Assembly (NCBI GenBank): GCA_014621425.1
Contig: JAANBB010000109.1
Coordinates: forward strand, 1-64,000
DNA: 64,000 nt
DNA from: Cylindrodendrum hubeiense
Taxonomy: Eukaryota > Ascomycota > Sordariomycetes > Hypocreales > Nectriaceae
Direction: 5' to 3'
The notes below the pieces were generated by a model, which worked only from the letters and a program-made list of their open reading frames with translations, did no database searches and was not told the DNA's origin. Positions 13,488 to 28,400 of the stretch are shown one piece after another. Position 1 is the first letter of the stretch, and the number at the start of each line of letters is the position of its first letter. Made by a program: the position numbers and the translations under genes.

Positions 13488-16400
13488 TCATCTGCGATCT
13501 CTTCCTCCTCGGTAATGATTCCCGGAATCCCTGTTCCTATTGTAGGAATGCCCGCCAGGTCCCTGATACTGTCCAGATGGGCCATGCGGCGGTGGAGGCT
13601 GACCCCGACCCCACGAGTTGTTGTTGTTGTAGCCTTGCTGGCCCCCATGTTGACCATCCTGCGGCCGACCGTTGTAGTAGTGTGCAGGAGGAGGAGGTGG
13701 CGGCAGCCCGATGCCAAAGCCAGCAGCCCCAGGAGGTGGGGGCCCTGTACCGGGAGCATGGGAAGGGCGGTAGCCATCCTGTCGACCATAGCCGTTTTGC
13801 GGCCGTCCAAACTGATTTCCACGCCCGCCACCTGGTCCGTAGTGAATGCCCTGGCCTCCTCGACCAAGAGGCGCACCCCCGTAGCTTCGACCACCTCGAT
13901 TGGATTTACCCCTGAGGACTTCAATGTCACTGTGTGTGAGGGCTGGTCGCGGCAGTTGTACCCCTCGCAGAAGCATAGACTTATGGGTATGTGAGGTCTG
14001 GGGGATCTCGTAGTTCACGCTTGGTTATGTTAGCCAAATGCCGGATAAAGCTGGGGGGGAGGATAGGTTGAAGAAACTTACACAAGAGATCGATCGTACT
14101 CAAGGTCTGGCAGGGCTCGTCGCTCCAGGGGATACTTCAGTGCCCCGTGCGGAACGTAGCCATCTTGCTTCTCGACTTTGCCGGACAACCCGTCACTATT
14201 CTTGGGGTTTAATTTGAACTTGGGTTCTCCTTGCCGCTTAGAATAAAACTTGGTTGAGATATCATCATATAAGCTCTCATGGCCGTCGGAGAGGATGAGG
14301 ACGACATTGCCTAGCTCGTTGCGAGCAGTATCCTCTGGGCTCAGGAGCGGATATTTGCTCTGCACTGCCTTGAGCAGTCGCGGCATGTCGATGAAAGGAA
14401 GCAACGCCACACCTTGCCAGGCGAACTTCTTTCCGTTCAGATCGACCTCGAAATCTTCGGGGTAGAAATCGATGATCTCACTGTCCTCGTTCAACATTAG
14501 ATCGTGAAAAACCTCCGGCAATGCATGACGAGAGGCTGCAGGCAGTACACTCATCAGTTGTTCAAATGGCTTGGATGTCTGGCCCTTCTCGAAACCGATC
14601 TGCATCTTAGAGAGATCCTTGAAGTCGGCGGCAAACGGCGCATAATGGTAGGGGTAGTACCATTCCCATGAAGGACACCCCTGGAAGTAGTAGAGGAGGA
14701 CCCAAGCCAAACCTTCCACGTACGCCCGGGCAACTGAGTTGCGGAATTCAATGTCCTTTGGGTCCTTGTGGAATTTCTTCTCATAATAACGGTCCGCATA
14801 ACCATCTTCCCAGAGTCGAACTTCATCAGTCGGGCCTTCTTCAGTCGGCGCCATTGGGGTAGCGGTCCCTGTAGAGTTGGTGGCAGTCGTGTTGCCATTC
14901 TCGTCCATGCCGGATGCCTTTCGTTTCCCAAGAGCCGAAGGAGGTGTCTGAGCATCATCGACCTTGGGGGTATCCGAAAGTGACTTTTGGGCTTGAAGTT
15001 GGGCCTTAAGCACACTAGCGGCGCTCTTGTTCGCCACGTTCGTGTCCGCAGCGGTGCTGCGGTTGACAACCATGTCGTGTGTTAGAGACGCAATTGGGTA
15101 GAGCGGCAGCCCAAGCGAAGGGTTCTCGTGGCCGTTCTTTCGCGGCGTGGGCGCACCACCCTGGCGCCCGCCTCTGCCGTTATTCTCCTGGAGTTTCCGT
15201 CGTTTAAAGTTGGCTTCACGACGATCTTCCTGCTCCTTCCTTCGCTTGAAGATAGCATCCTCTTGCTTTGCGAGGCCATCAAGGATACATTGCGCTCTTT
15301 CCAAGTCAATATGCCCATCCTTGGTCACATACCCACCCATGGTTGGCAGGTTGTCTTTCCAGATAGTTGTGAGGGTGTCAATTCCGTGGTCGCGAATCTC
15401 CAGAGCCGGGAGATGAGGTAAGAAGTCGTTGCCCACAAAACAGCACATAAAAATCCAGTCGTCGATGACCCGTTCGAGGTCAAACCGGAACGGTAAGTTA
15501 GGAACAGCTAGTTCAGCAGCAAGGTACTCTCGTAAAACAGCAACATGAAGCCAAATAAACGGCTTAAGGGCAACGGCGTTATCTTTCTCGTCGAACTCGC
15601 CCTCCTTTGCCTTCGCTTCACCGCGACAATTGCGAGCTTCGTGTCCTTTCTGTCCACACAGCTTGCAGACGCGGGCCTTACTGTCTTGAAAGAACACATC
15701 CTCGCGTAGAACCCGGAAATGAGGTTCATGAGTAGCTAATCCTAACATGATAAGATCGGCGTCAAGACCGTAGATTACATGGCGCGTGTTTGGATCGTGG
15801 TCCGGGGATGCGCGCTGGGATCGAACGAAGTCCATGATCTTGTGCTCTCCTTCTCCTGGGACAGTGGCATCAGATATGATTACTTTGAGCTTAGCCCAGC
15901 CAGGATCGGTGTTTAATTTGTATTGGCACCAGTATCGCAGGCTCAAGGCGAGGGTGTCCATGAAGGGGGTTCCAGGCGTAATGGAATTGGAGTCGAACGC
16001 CTTCTTGGTGACGCTTTCCATGCTCTCAACGGGCAACGAACCCCCGTTTTGCTGCTTCATCAACTTGATAAGTTCTTGCTTGTCCGCCTCCTTCTCTTGC
16101 GCTTCTTGGGCGGATCGGAATCGTCTGGATCTTTGCTGGTTCATCTTGGCTCGAGGGGCAACGCCATCTGTGATGTGATAATTAGCAGCTGCACAATGCA
16201 CGGTGGGTGATAACATCATAGGGGGCGACTAAGCGCAAGGAAGGTTGTTCACATACCGACGGCGATCATGAGGATCTTTCGCGGCCGCACCATGTTGACG
16301 ACGCGATCGGTATACCTGAAGACCTCCAGCATCATCTCTTCCTCATCTGTGGGGGCTGGTCTGTCTTCAGGGTGGGAGCAGGGATGAACAATGCCGTTCA

Positions 16401-16566
16401 TATCAAGATAAAGGTTATCGAGTTCTTCGCCATTTGGATTCGGTCCAGTGGTATCGACGGGAATAGTCGAGCCGTCTTCCATGGTGATGGGTTGATCCTC
16501 AATCACAGGGGAGATGATTTTTGGGTATTTGTTGGAAAGCCATCGGAACGCCGCTGGGATACCCAT
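13488..16566 (-). CDS. rat1: Nuclear 5'-3' exoribonuclease Rat1/Xrn2
   Basis: It degrades uncapped RNA 5' to 3' in the nucleus, acting in transcription termination (torpedo model) and rRNA processing. Three exons: 16566-16257, 16167-14082 and 14019-13488, giving 975 residues with phases that fit. The N-terminus [18 protein letters not shown] is the XRN family start. The catalytic core carries acidic motifs, including [17 protein letters not shown] and [10 protein letters not shown]. The CCHC zinc knuckle [14 protein letters not shown] at about residues 271-284 is characteristic of Rat1/Xrn2 and argues against the cytoplasmic Xrn1. The last exon encodes a Gly/Arg/Pro/Gln-rich tail with RGG-like repeats and a proline run, likely disordered. 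The gene is divergent from uso1, with 622 bp between the starts. Confidence 0.96.
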
Positions 16567-17188
16567 TTTGATGGGATCGTTAGGGTTACTTGGCCGAGCG
16601 CGGGTTGGGGTGCTTGCGCAAACAAAGTCGTCAGCCCAGAGGGAGACCAGGCAGGCAGAATAGCCTGTGAGGACGATGTGAAGGTAGTGTTCACAACGGA
16701 ACGCGTCGCATGGGTCTTGCAGAAACGGTGGTGATGCAAAAGAAGCTTTGCGCAGGTCGGAGCGAAAATGGCCTCGAGAAGGTTGATGTAGAGATGAGGT
16801 CGGTTGCTTGTCGCAGAGGTTTCTTTCAAGAACAAGGCTGGCGGCGAGCTTGGCTTTTCTGCGCCAAAGCTACGCTTGCAGGGACCTGGTCCTCCTGTGG
16901 CGCGGCAGTGGGGCTGATGTGGAAGTCCCGGCCTCGGTAGACACAAGCGTCGAGTAAGGAGAGCTTCTATGCAGTTATCGAGTTGATGCATCGTCCACGA
17001 TGGCCCTATCCTGACAAGCTGTCCAGAGCTCGTGGGATAGAGAGCCTGCGTGTACTTTGCACGAATCCACGACGACAACCCTTAGCAAACGACGCACCGG
17101 CGTGTTTCCCGACTCTGCATGCCGGAGACGGCTGTTTGAGCCCCCAAGCGCACCTCCCCGAGACCAATGGCACTGAGACGCCGCGAAC
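16567..17188. promoter_or_regulatory. Bidirectional promoter region rat1/uso1
   Basis: This 622-bp space separates the divergent start codons of rat1 (minus) and uso1 (plus), so both promoters and leaders must lie here. The short open frames across it overlap each other and have no family similarity. No specific factor site is claimed. Confidence 0.6.
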
Positions 17189-20100
17189 ATGTTTTCAATT
17201 TCCACCGCACCGGCGAAACAGTCAGTTAGCGAGACCATCACCGTCCTCAGTGGCCGTCTCAGCTCAGCAACTCTTCTCGAAGATCGACGAGCTGCAATAC
17301 TAGGCCTTCGGAGCTTTGCCAAGGACTTCCCGGCATCCGTTGCGTCCGGTGCTCTGAGGAGCTTGATCGGAAGCCTGAGTAAAGATGGAGAAGACGTGGA
17401 CACTGTTAAGGTCGTGCTCGAGACGCTGTTGATGCTCTTCAGCCCGAATGAGGATAGCCCTGAAGCCTCAGAGGAGATTGCTTTGTGGTTAGCCGACGAG
17501 TTTACCCAGCGGCAGGAGAACATTACCCTACTCCTCGATTTCCTCGAGACTGCAGACTTCTACTCCCGCCTCTACTCGCTTCAGTTGCTCGCTGCTATTC
17601 TATCCGCACGCACCGAGCGTACCGAGGAGTGTGTCTTCACCGCACCCCTGGGGATATCCCGCCTCGTTTCTGTCCTCGACGACCAACGCGAAGCCATTCG
17701 GAACGAAGCCATTACCCTCTTGACCTACCTAACACCGACATCGCTGGAGATACAGAAGCTGGTGGCGTTTGAGAATGCCTTTGACAGGCTGTTTGCTATA
17801 ATTGAAGCTGATGGCTCTCTTGCTGATGGTGGGAGGACTGTCGAGGACTGCCTGATACTTCTCGCTAACCTGCTGCGTGGTAACACCTCTAATCAGTCCC
17901 TGTTTCGAGAGTCGGGTTGTATTATTCGCCTTGCAAACTTGTTGAGCCAGGTTTTGCAACCTCAGAGCGAAGCTCCAGACATCGCCTCATGGGCGCAAGC
18001 ACAGAAGAATCGTAACGTTTATGCGTTCCTGGCCATTATCCGACTCTTCATTACACCGGGCTCAGTGGGGACGTCACAAAACCAGACAGCCATTTGGCGA
18101 AATGGCCTGGCCTATCACGTTCTCCAACTAGCCTTCAGTCCTGGGGCGCAGGTGCAAATCAAGGCCGAGGTGCGAATTTCCGACCACCAGATTGGGAGAG
18201 TGCAGAATTGACGAACCTGACAGGCTTTGGTCACCTCCGGTGATGTGATACGACATAATGCTGCCCTTCAGGAAGGCTTTGCTCAGATCATGGTTCCCTC
18301 GCCCTTGGATGTAGGCGATGGAATTGCGGGAAAGGCCAACGGACGGGCCAAGGTCTACGTAATCGATGCATTGCTTGACTTGACTCTATGCATGCAAGAC
18401 TTGCAGGAGTTCGATGTTCGCTTTGCTGCGTGTGGGTGCCTCCAGGCCTATTTTGCATACCACGCTGAGGTCAGATTGCATTTTCTTGGAAGGGCTATCG
18501 AGGGACACCAGTCTGGCCGCGACGAATCAGCTAACGTCCTTTCCGTTTTGCTGCAATCTTCTGCAGAGGGACCGGCGACCGATCCGTACCGATACTGGTT
18601 CGCAGCTGTCATTACCTTTCATTTGTTATATGACAGTCCTGAGACCAAGGCAAAGGCAATGAGCCTCACTGAGGGCGACGCTTCCAGTGGTGAAGAGGTA
18701 GTGACGGGTATTCAAACCATTGCTGCGCATGTCATATCGGGCCTTCGTCGTGGGGACGACGCACGTATTCTGGTGGGGTATCTCATGCTGCTTCTTGGCT
18801 GGCTGTTCGAGGATCTCGACGCCGTTAATGACTTTCTTACTGAAGGTAGCAATGTACAAAGCTTGATACAAGCAGTCTCGCAACCCGCAGCAGCGGGTGG
18901 CGAGCTCGTACAAGGGTTGTGCGCAATGCTACTAGGTGTTGTATACGAATTCTCAACCAAAGACTCACCAATCCCGAGGGCCACATTACACTCCATCTTT
19001 AAGTCGCGACTTGATCGAGATCAATACTTAGATCGGTTATCCAAGCTGCGCAGTCACCCGTTCCTGCGTGATTTCGAGATCACTCCTCAAAAACTCGATG
19101 CTTCATCCCCTGGAAGAATCGCCGATGTCTTCTTCGACTCTGTTTTTGTGGAATTCTTCAAGGACAACTATAGCCGCGTATCACGGGCTATTGACAGAGA
19201 CCCTGGAATGGAGATACCTGTAGTCACGAATGGCGTGCAGCAGGGTATTTCCAGGGAGCTGGTAGATTCTCTTCGCACCCAATTGGAGGACAAGGACCGC
19301 GTGATACAAGACGCCCAATCGGCAACGGCTTCTCTGGAGGGACAGCTTGGTCAAGAGCGTGCAGATCACCGGCGCACCAAGGAATCGGGAGTGGTTGAGA
19401 TGTCGAGGATAAAGTCCGTCAACGAAGGCTTGCAGAAGCACCATGGTGAAGAGTTGCGGTTTGTCACCCTTCCTACCACCTCGGGGATCGAGTATGACTA
19501 ACGGGTGCGTACACAGCAAACTACAAGCTCAACTGGCATCCAAGGAGAACGATCACCGGAAGCAACTTGCACAGCTTCAGACGCAACAGACGACCAAAGA
19601 TGGTGAGCATCAGAATCAGTTGGTTCAGGCCCGGAAGACTGCTGAGGTGGAGGCGGAAAGAGTGCAACGGCGAAAAGATGCTGAGATGGCGGATTTGCGG
19701 GCAACTATCAGCCGACTTGAGGTTGATGTTTTGAAGGTATGCTCCCCCTTGCATGTTTGGGATGACACCGGCTTACGCGCACTCCCATTTAGGTACAGAA
19801 GAGCAAAACTCAAGAGCTACAAGAGCTACGAGAACGGAGCGCAGCCGAATTGCGGGCCCTTGAAACGCGGAGCGCAGCTGAGCTGAAGGACCTTCGAGAA
19901 CGAAGCGCAGCCGAGCTTCGGGCCTTTGAAACACAAAGCGCAGCCGAGCTGAAGGATGTTCGAGAACAGAGTGCAGCCGAGTTGGACGAACAGAAATCCA
20001 AAGCTCAAAAAGCCGAGACGCGAAGCCAGGGCTTAGAAAAGCAGCTCCGTGAAACCAACACGACGACTAAAGGCAGTCAAGCCAAGATAGAGGAGGTGAG

Positions 20101-20453
20101 TAGCTTGGCGAATCATGATTTGCGGAGTTGTGTGGCTAACTGTGACAAAAGCTGGAGTCGAAACTGGCCGACTCGGACAAGGCAAAGGAAACCACACAAT
20201 CAGAGCTTGAGGACCTTCTCATGGTGTTTGGGGATCTGGAGGAAAAGGTGGCGAAATACAAGGTATGTGTGTCTGATTGCAGATAAACTAAGCGCTCTGA
20301 CTAATCACGCTTTAGGCTCGGTTGGCTGAGCTCGGTGAAGCTGTGTCGGATGGAGAGGATGACGACGAAGAAGAAGATGAAGACGACGACGAAGAGGATG
20401 ACGAAGATGAAGATGAAGACGACGACGATAACGACAAAGGAAAAGCCGCCTGA
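17189..20453 (+). CDS. uso1: Vesicle-tethering golgin Uso1/p115
   Basis: It tethers ER-derived COPII vesicles to the Golgi, acting with the Rab Ypt1 and SNAREs. Six exons (17189-18169, 18224-19458, 19517-19736, 19793-20095, 20152-20262, 20316-20453) give 995 residues with all phases consistent. Residues 1 to about 640 form the armadillo-like p115 head, with motifs such as LLEDRRAAILGLRSFAKDFP and EAITLLTYLTPT. A coiled coil of roughly 300 residues follows, then an acidic C-terminus made almost wholly of Asp and Glu and ending DNDKGKAA, matching the acidic tail of p115. Exon 4 contains a perfect-period 11-residue repeat (SAAEL units, 19838-19987). The tail is shorter than that of yeast Uso1, as is usual in filamentous fungi. 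Confidence 0.94.
19838..19987 (+). repeat. 33-bp tandem repeat in the uso1 coiled coil
   Basis: Four complete 33-bp units and a partial fifth encode 11-residue units beginning SAAEL: SAAELRALETR, SAAELKDLRER, SAAELRAFETQ, SAAELKDVREQ, then SAAELDEQ. Units 1 and 3 resemble each other, as do units 2 and 4, giving a higher-order 66-bp period and suggesting duplication of a two-unit block. Confidence 0.9.
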
Positions 20454-20727
20454 CAAGTCGAGGATGTGGAGGTTGTGTAAAATACCCCTTACAGAAATAT
20501 TAAGACGGGTGCCTCGCCAGATTGCATTGCATCCATCAAATTGCATTGTATTGGTTGGGCGACCCAGAAAATTCCCCAAGAGGGCATAGCCTCCTCGAGC
20601 CGCTGTGATCCCACAAAACGCAGTCAAGCCTAACTGCCGGTTCCGACTGATTGATATTGGCTTCGGTGTTGTTTCAATTTCAGCCACAGCATTCTGTTGC
20701 AATTTGTGAACGTCAAACTCATTAAAC

Positions 20728-22421
<1,694 letters not shown>

Positions 22422-22505
22422 ACAGCTCGGCAGCTAGCGAGCGCAGGTCAGAAAAAGTTCGAGAGCATGGCTCCACCAGAGGATTCGGCCCTGGGTTGTC
22501 CGAGG

Positions 22506-25001
22506 TCTCAAAAATGAGGGACATTGAGGCCCTGCAGGAGTAGGTTCACAATGCTTAGGAATCCTTCTCCGAGGATAAAGCCCTGGCCCAAAAATTAGAA
22601 TCTGCCTGTGTGTAGATGGGATATATACGTACGGATGCGAGAATAATGAGCGGAGTGTTCGCTCGTCGCAGGACGTGAACCCAATACCATGCAAACAAAC
22701 CGCCAACTGTTCGAGCCAATGTGAACGACGGGACGTTATACATGCCTTTTACACATTAGCAAGATGGTGGTTGTGCCAGCAAGAACTGTACTGACCAACG
22801 GCAACGGCGATTCCGCCTGGGATGAGAGGTCGCCATCTCTTTCCGATGGCACCAGTCCTGATGATAGTTGTCACCGCAAAGAGCACGGCTGTTCCAATAG
22901 CCCATTCCTTGGCCATGTAAGGCAATCCCGCGCCCGTGACGAGTCTGGCGGTGAAGATCCAAACATAGGCGGTCGGGACCTGAAAAAGCTCGCCAGGGAT
23001 TTCGTAGACACTGCAATACAATCCATGTCAGCAACTCTCAACTCCTCCCACAGGACGACATGGATATAAGAAACACCAACCGAGTGTAGACGCGGTAGAT
23101 AAAAGCGCTGAGAACTGCACCAGCAGTGGCTCCGATGACTTGTCCCCAGAACTGAGCCTTTGGAGCTGCTCCTAGCAAGTGACCCGTCTTGAGATCCTGC
23201 ATAAGATCACCTGCTTGAAGCGCACCCTAGCTCTAGCAGTTAGCGATTCAAGTTCAGAATGAGATACAGAGATTGGAGTTGGCTTACGGCTTCGGACTAG
23301 AAAGTAGCCCGGTGGTCAGTAAAGTGTTCGCAGCCGGAGAGTAGAGACGGGACATACCACAGCACCAGCAATGAGATTGATGAGGACGCTGGACTTGTGA
23401 GATTGAGGAATAATCACGGCGAAGAACAACTGCGCGAGCTTGCTGATACCTGAGACCGGGTTCAGGTCCGTCTCGCCCAGCGCCCTGACGCCCATGATGC
23501 TCAAGACCAATGCCATGAGAACAGCAATGACGGTGGCATAGAGGGGGACAAGATTGCCAAACACAATGTGGATCGTCAGAACACAGATGGCAATTGACGC
23601 GAGGAGGCCGACAGACACAAAACTGCCGCTGATGCGCTGCTCTGGCGGGGCATCCTCCTCCTCTTCCACGGGGTCAGGGCCAGACGGAGACTCCCCTGTT
23701 CCGGTTTCATCTACTGAATAGGAAGGCTCCGCGTCATCATTTTGGAGCAGAGAGTAGTCGTGGGAACGCTGCTTCCACAGCCCCGTGATCCCATGCTCCT
23801 GAACTTGGTGCCGCAGCGAGCTCACAATGCCAAACAGGTCTTTAGACAGGAAGGGCCGGAGGGCGACGTATGCGAGGCTGACGACGGCGTCCACCAACAT
23901 GATGGCCAGTGAGATCCAGATGATCCAGCCTTTGCTGCCATTTTGCCAATCATCAACATCGCCAGGTGCCCAGCCTCGATACTTTGCGAGAGGGCTGAGG
24001 ATGCCCCAGCCAATGACGGCACCAACGGTCATGTGGAGCGTTGTTTCGGTGCCCATGATGATTCCCTGGCCAACATACGCGAGACTAGGGTTAAAAGTCC
24101 AGAGCCAAGTGTGGGCTGCAACAGAGCCGAAAACGGGCAGGTTTCGCAGGATAGGGAAGAAGTAGGTCAGAAGCGTGGAGAGGCCGGAGCCGACAAAGCA
24201 TAGCAACAGGAGGCGCATGTTGGCGGCCCAGTCCGTCTTGTCAGGGCTCTCCTGAGCAGTTTCTGGCTGCTCTTCATCGGGTGTAGCTGGGCCAGCATTT
24301 TCCGTCTGAAGCGACGCATCGTGGGGCACCAGACTTGCGAACCCACCTTTGGCGGCGGCATCGAGTTCCTCCTTGGAGTTTTGCTGTCCATGCAAGACTG
24401 ATATCAACACGGCGGTACTGAAGCCACTGGGGAACTTGAGACGTTCCCTTATAATGACTTGATGTCGCCTGTGGGAGCATAAACCAATGGTCAGCAAGCT
24501 TGGGGTGCAGAATTGGGGCAAGGGTTAGGTTTACAAAGGAACCGCAAAGACAACGCCGAAGTAGCAGAGGCCAAGGGACCAGACAATGAGCTGCCAGGTG
24601 CTCAGGATAATCGGGCCTTGCTCGTCAGAAGCCAGCAGGTAGTTCAAGGCTGGGATCTACAGTTCGTTAGCGCGTGTCACGGGGTGGCTGGGAGGGCACG
24701 GGGAATCAGGGAATCAACTGACAACGCCGACGAAGCCGCAGCCAAGAGGCATGATGGCCATGCCGCAAGCAACGCTCTGCAGGAGGACGTTCTCGACGGG
24801 CGAAAAGGGGAGGCGGAGGTGCGGGGAAAGCAGCCTGAAGATGCCGAAGCCCATGAGGCTGGCGGGCATGGACATGATGGACACCCAGCCCGTCTGCAGG
24901 CCAAAGTACATGTTGGAGAAGCAGATGACGGTGCCGACGGCCAGTCCGACGAGGACGGCCCTGACGGTGAAGCTGCGCCCGGGGATCGTCTTGGTTGCCA
25001 T
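22506..25001 (-). CDS. OPT-family oligopeptide transporter (YGL114W-like)
   Basis: It is a polytopic membrane protein of the oligopeptide transporter superfamily, predicted to carry small peptides or metal chelates with protons. Substrate and membrane are unknown. Eight exons give about 690 residues. E1 is 25001-24723, E2 24656-24535 and E3 starts at 24468. A 9-nt microexon (23296-23288) follows, then four more exons ending in VNLLLQGLNVPHF. The N-terminus has the OPT signature NMYFGLQTGWVSIMSMPASL. Around the microexon the joined protein reads AGAVSEAGALQAGDLMQD, a conserved OPT block, which supports the splice model. The ATG at 25001 is the only in-frame start after an upstream stop. Many hydrophobic segments are interrupted by an acidic Pro/Glu-rich loop. 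The gene is convergent with the PRMT3 gene. Confidence 0.88.
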
Positions 25002-25496
25002 GATGCCGAAAGATTGGTGCCGACGCGAAGCGGCTGCTGTTGCTGCTGCTGCGGATGCAATGCTTCTGTCGGTGTCGTCGGCCGTCGTTCGCGCGAGGGC
25101 GCGGGTTGATGTACTAGGCGCAGGACCCCTGTTCCCGTTATCGCGCCTCCGAGCCCGGTGATTACTAATGACGTAGACTTGACAAGAACATCAGTGAATT
25201 CACCACGATTAGGGCCCAATTATGGCAACAACGTCAAGCGAGGGCGAGACACGTCGACTAGAAGCTCCATCGTGGCATTACCCATTCTAGGGGAGCCGAG
25301 CCAACGGATATATACATACAGTAGGAATACATGAAATGGTACAAATATCCGCTTCAACATCATCCAGGACTCCGTACAAGCTATAGCCAAGTTACACCTT
25401 CGTTCATCATCCAGAGTTTGGGATTCCCGGTGCCTCGTTGTTCTCCCCACACATCAACACTCTATACAACTCTATACAACTCTACACAGCCGCCAT

Positions 25497-28400
25497 CTAG
25501 AAGCCAAAGCTATCCAACAGCGAGTTTGCGTCTGGCTCCTGGAATGTCGTGGGCGGTGCCTCGGGTGCCTTCTTTCCGCTACTTTGTCTCTCGAACTGCA
25601 GAGAAGGTGTTGGCAGATCGGCCACCACAAGCGACGTGCGACGGCGAAGCAACTGGAGCGGGTTGACCTCTCCACCAAAGCCGACCGGCCCTGGCTGCTG
25701 GAACTCCCAGTTGCGCACTAAATTATTGTCAGTATCCTGGAGATAGAGAAGATTGGTGTCGATATATACCCAAGTCTAGGCCCAACAGATCGCAACCCAT
25801 GCGGTCATAGAGTTTGGCGCTGTGCAAGACAAACTCCCACTCCACCTTCGGCGTGACTTTGGATGCGCCCCGTAATGTTTGCAGCGTCTGGTGTCGCAAG
25901 TGCGAGTAAAGAACAACGAGTGCCGGGTCATCGGTAAGGAACAGTCGCGATTTGATGTCAGGCGAGCAGGGAGTCTCCAGGAGAGTGTAGACAGGCATCT
26001 GTGGAAAATGTCAGCTAAAAAGATCATCACGACTTCTCCGGGGTGCCATACAATTAGCGCCCTCACCGCCATGTCTTTGCGGCCCAGCATCCAGAATGCC
26101 CACGACGCAAGCCAACGGTTGCCTTCCTGAGCTGCTAGTGGAAGCACTTCATCTTGAAGCAGCCTCCGCAAGACTGGACCATTGTCTCCTTCATAAACCC
26201 GCGCTATGGCTATCGCTAGCTGCATGTCCTTGAGCTGCTTCAGACAAACTTCAACGGCGTCGTGAAGATGGTCAGCGAGTAGGAAGAATGCCGCAGCATA
26301 TTCTATTCATCGTAAGCATGTACCCAGGAGAATTCGGGTTTAACTGCGGCATACCAAATCGTCGCTTGCTAAGCAATGCATACGCATTCTTAAGAGCCGT
26401 TGTCTTCCACTTGGGATCTTCAAAGTTGTTCGACAAAAGGCGTTGCGTCGCTACTTGTTCCCTGTTCCAGTTCGCCATGCGCCAAAGACCTTGAAGCACC
26501 GTCTTTTTGCGGAGTGCGAGGTAGTATAAGCTACAGTCTACGGGGTTCTTCTCCTCGCTCTTAGTGTACTCATTCCGAGCAATCAGTTCAAACTGAGTTT
26601 TCTGTAGAATGTCAGATCATCATGACTATCACATCACGCAAAAGATATACTTACTAGGGCAGCCGCATCAGAGAGCCACATGAAAAGGCCGCTTTCACGA
26701 GCATGCTCCCAAAGCATGGTCCCGTGGTTCTGTCGGGACACAAAGTCCACCAGAATATCTTGGCTGTTCGAGTGATACGCCCAATTGATCTCACGCCATG
26801 AGAGGTGCATTTCGTTGGTTCGTCCCTTGCGAAGTCCATGCTGGCGGAAAAAGAGCATGAATCGGGCGCCATTTTCGTCCATGGAGCGACGGTGTTGCTC
26901 CACTAGAGACACGCACTCGATAATGTCTGCCAGCTGGATCTGTTCGTGACCAGACAATTGGGGAATTCCCACCTTGGTCAGCTTCTCGTTGATGGCAACT
27001 GCAGTTTGTTCGGTGAAAGTATCGTCATCTTCGTCATCGTCTTCGGAACCGTTAAGGAACGAACCCGAGGCTTTCTCAACGGCCTGGGTATGGGATTGCT
27101 ATTGGGTAATGTAAGCATCTGAAGATGGCTACAAAGCTCTAATTCACTTACCATGGGGTCGTAGAACTCCCCTTCGTCCATTCCCAAGTAGTCGTCAATA
27201 GTCTCGCCTTCAATGTGGTACTTCAAGAGCTTATGAAGAGCCACCAGCGTCCGTCTTACAAGAGTCGTCTTCCCTGACAAAATGCATTGGCTGAGAAATT
27301 GTGGGTGGAATACTGGTAGAGGGCCGTTGAATCGCTGGACTGCTTCGAATATGTCCCAAGCACCGTCCTTGCGAGGCGGCAGGCGAAGATCTGCCCGGTG
27401 AGACTCAGCAATACCAACCTGTCTGTCCTGGACAAACATCTGGTTGCCTGCCCCAATGACTAAATGGCCATCGCCTAACCAGGTCGAGTCGCCAATGGGG
27501 TGAGGAGTAAGCTCACGAATGCTAATCTCCCGGATCTGGGCCCAGGCAGGACCCTTGTTAAGATAATCAAAACGCATCTGTGAAAGCAGAATAACTCGAT
27601 ATTGAAAGCCAACGGCCAAAATAGACTGTGAATCGGGTGTCGATGTCCAATCAAGGTCTTGGATCATATTGTGTGTCTTAAAGTCATTTTCATATTCAAG
27701 CCGGGAGCTGCCTCCGTCCCATATCGTAAGTTGTGACCTCGTAGAATTCACCAAGGCGGCCTTTTTCAGGGTACTCCCGCTCACCAGAGCTGGTTCGGAG
27801 AGCCCAGTCTCTGTGGAACACGTAGACAGCCATCCAACTTTGTTCTGTTCGGGGTCGACTCGTGCGGTCCAAAAGTCAACCCGACCGGTTTTGGTATACG
27901 AGATGGCAACATCACGAGCAAAGACGTCCAGAAATCCAGAGACAATAGGAGAAGAGCCTGCAGGATCCACGGGAAGGACATAAGCAAGGCCTTCGGCATC
28001 TTCCAGCTCAAACCGACAGAACTCCTTCATATTGGCTCCGGCGGTAGTCTTCGGGTCATCAAAGTACGGAGGTAAATTGACTTCCCAGACAATTCCCTGT
28101 CGCTCTGATGTCACGGTCGCAATATGTGCGACTGTATAGTCTTTTACATGCCGACGCGGCAGGAGAATGAGACAAAGGGGCTTCCCCGAAATTCGATAGT
28201 CGCATTGGGCAAGCGAGTAAGCCTGAGCTGTCCGGCAGTCCCAAAGCGAGATGGTATTTTGGTAGAGGAAGACGACGAACCGACCCTTCCGCAGAACGCA
28301 TATACGGTGGATATGGCCCTTCTCTGGAATGACACTGGCGCGAGTCAAACCGAGGCCGGGGTTCTTGTGTGTATTCAAGACGTGCTTCCACACGATGCTC

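Noticed and set aside
24513..25109. 198-codon plus-strand frame, Gly/Asp/Ala-rich
   Set aside because: It is antisense to the first OPT exons and shows only compositional bias.
25002..25219. Extending the OPT protein upstream of the ATG at 25001
   Set aside because: The in-frame upstream codons contain no ATG before a TGA, and the Ala/Gln-rich translation comes from a trinucleotide run in the leader.
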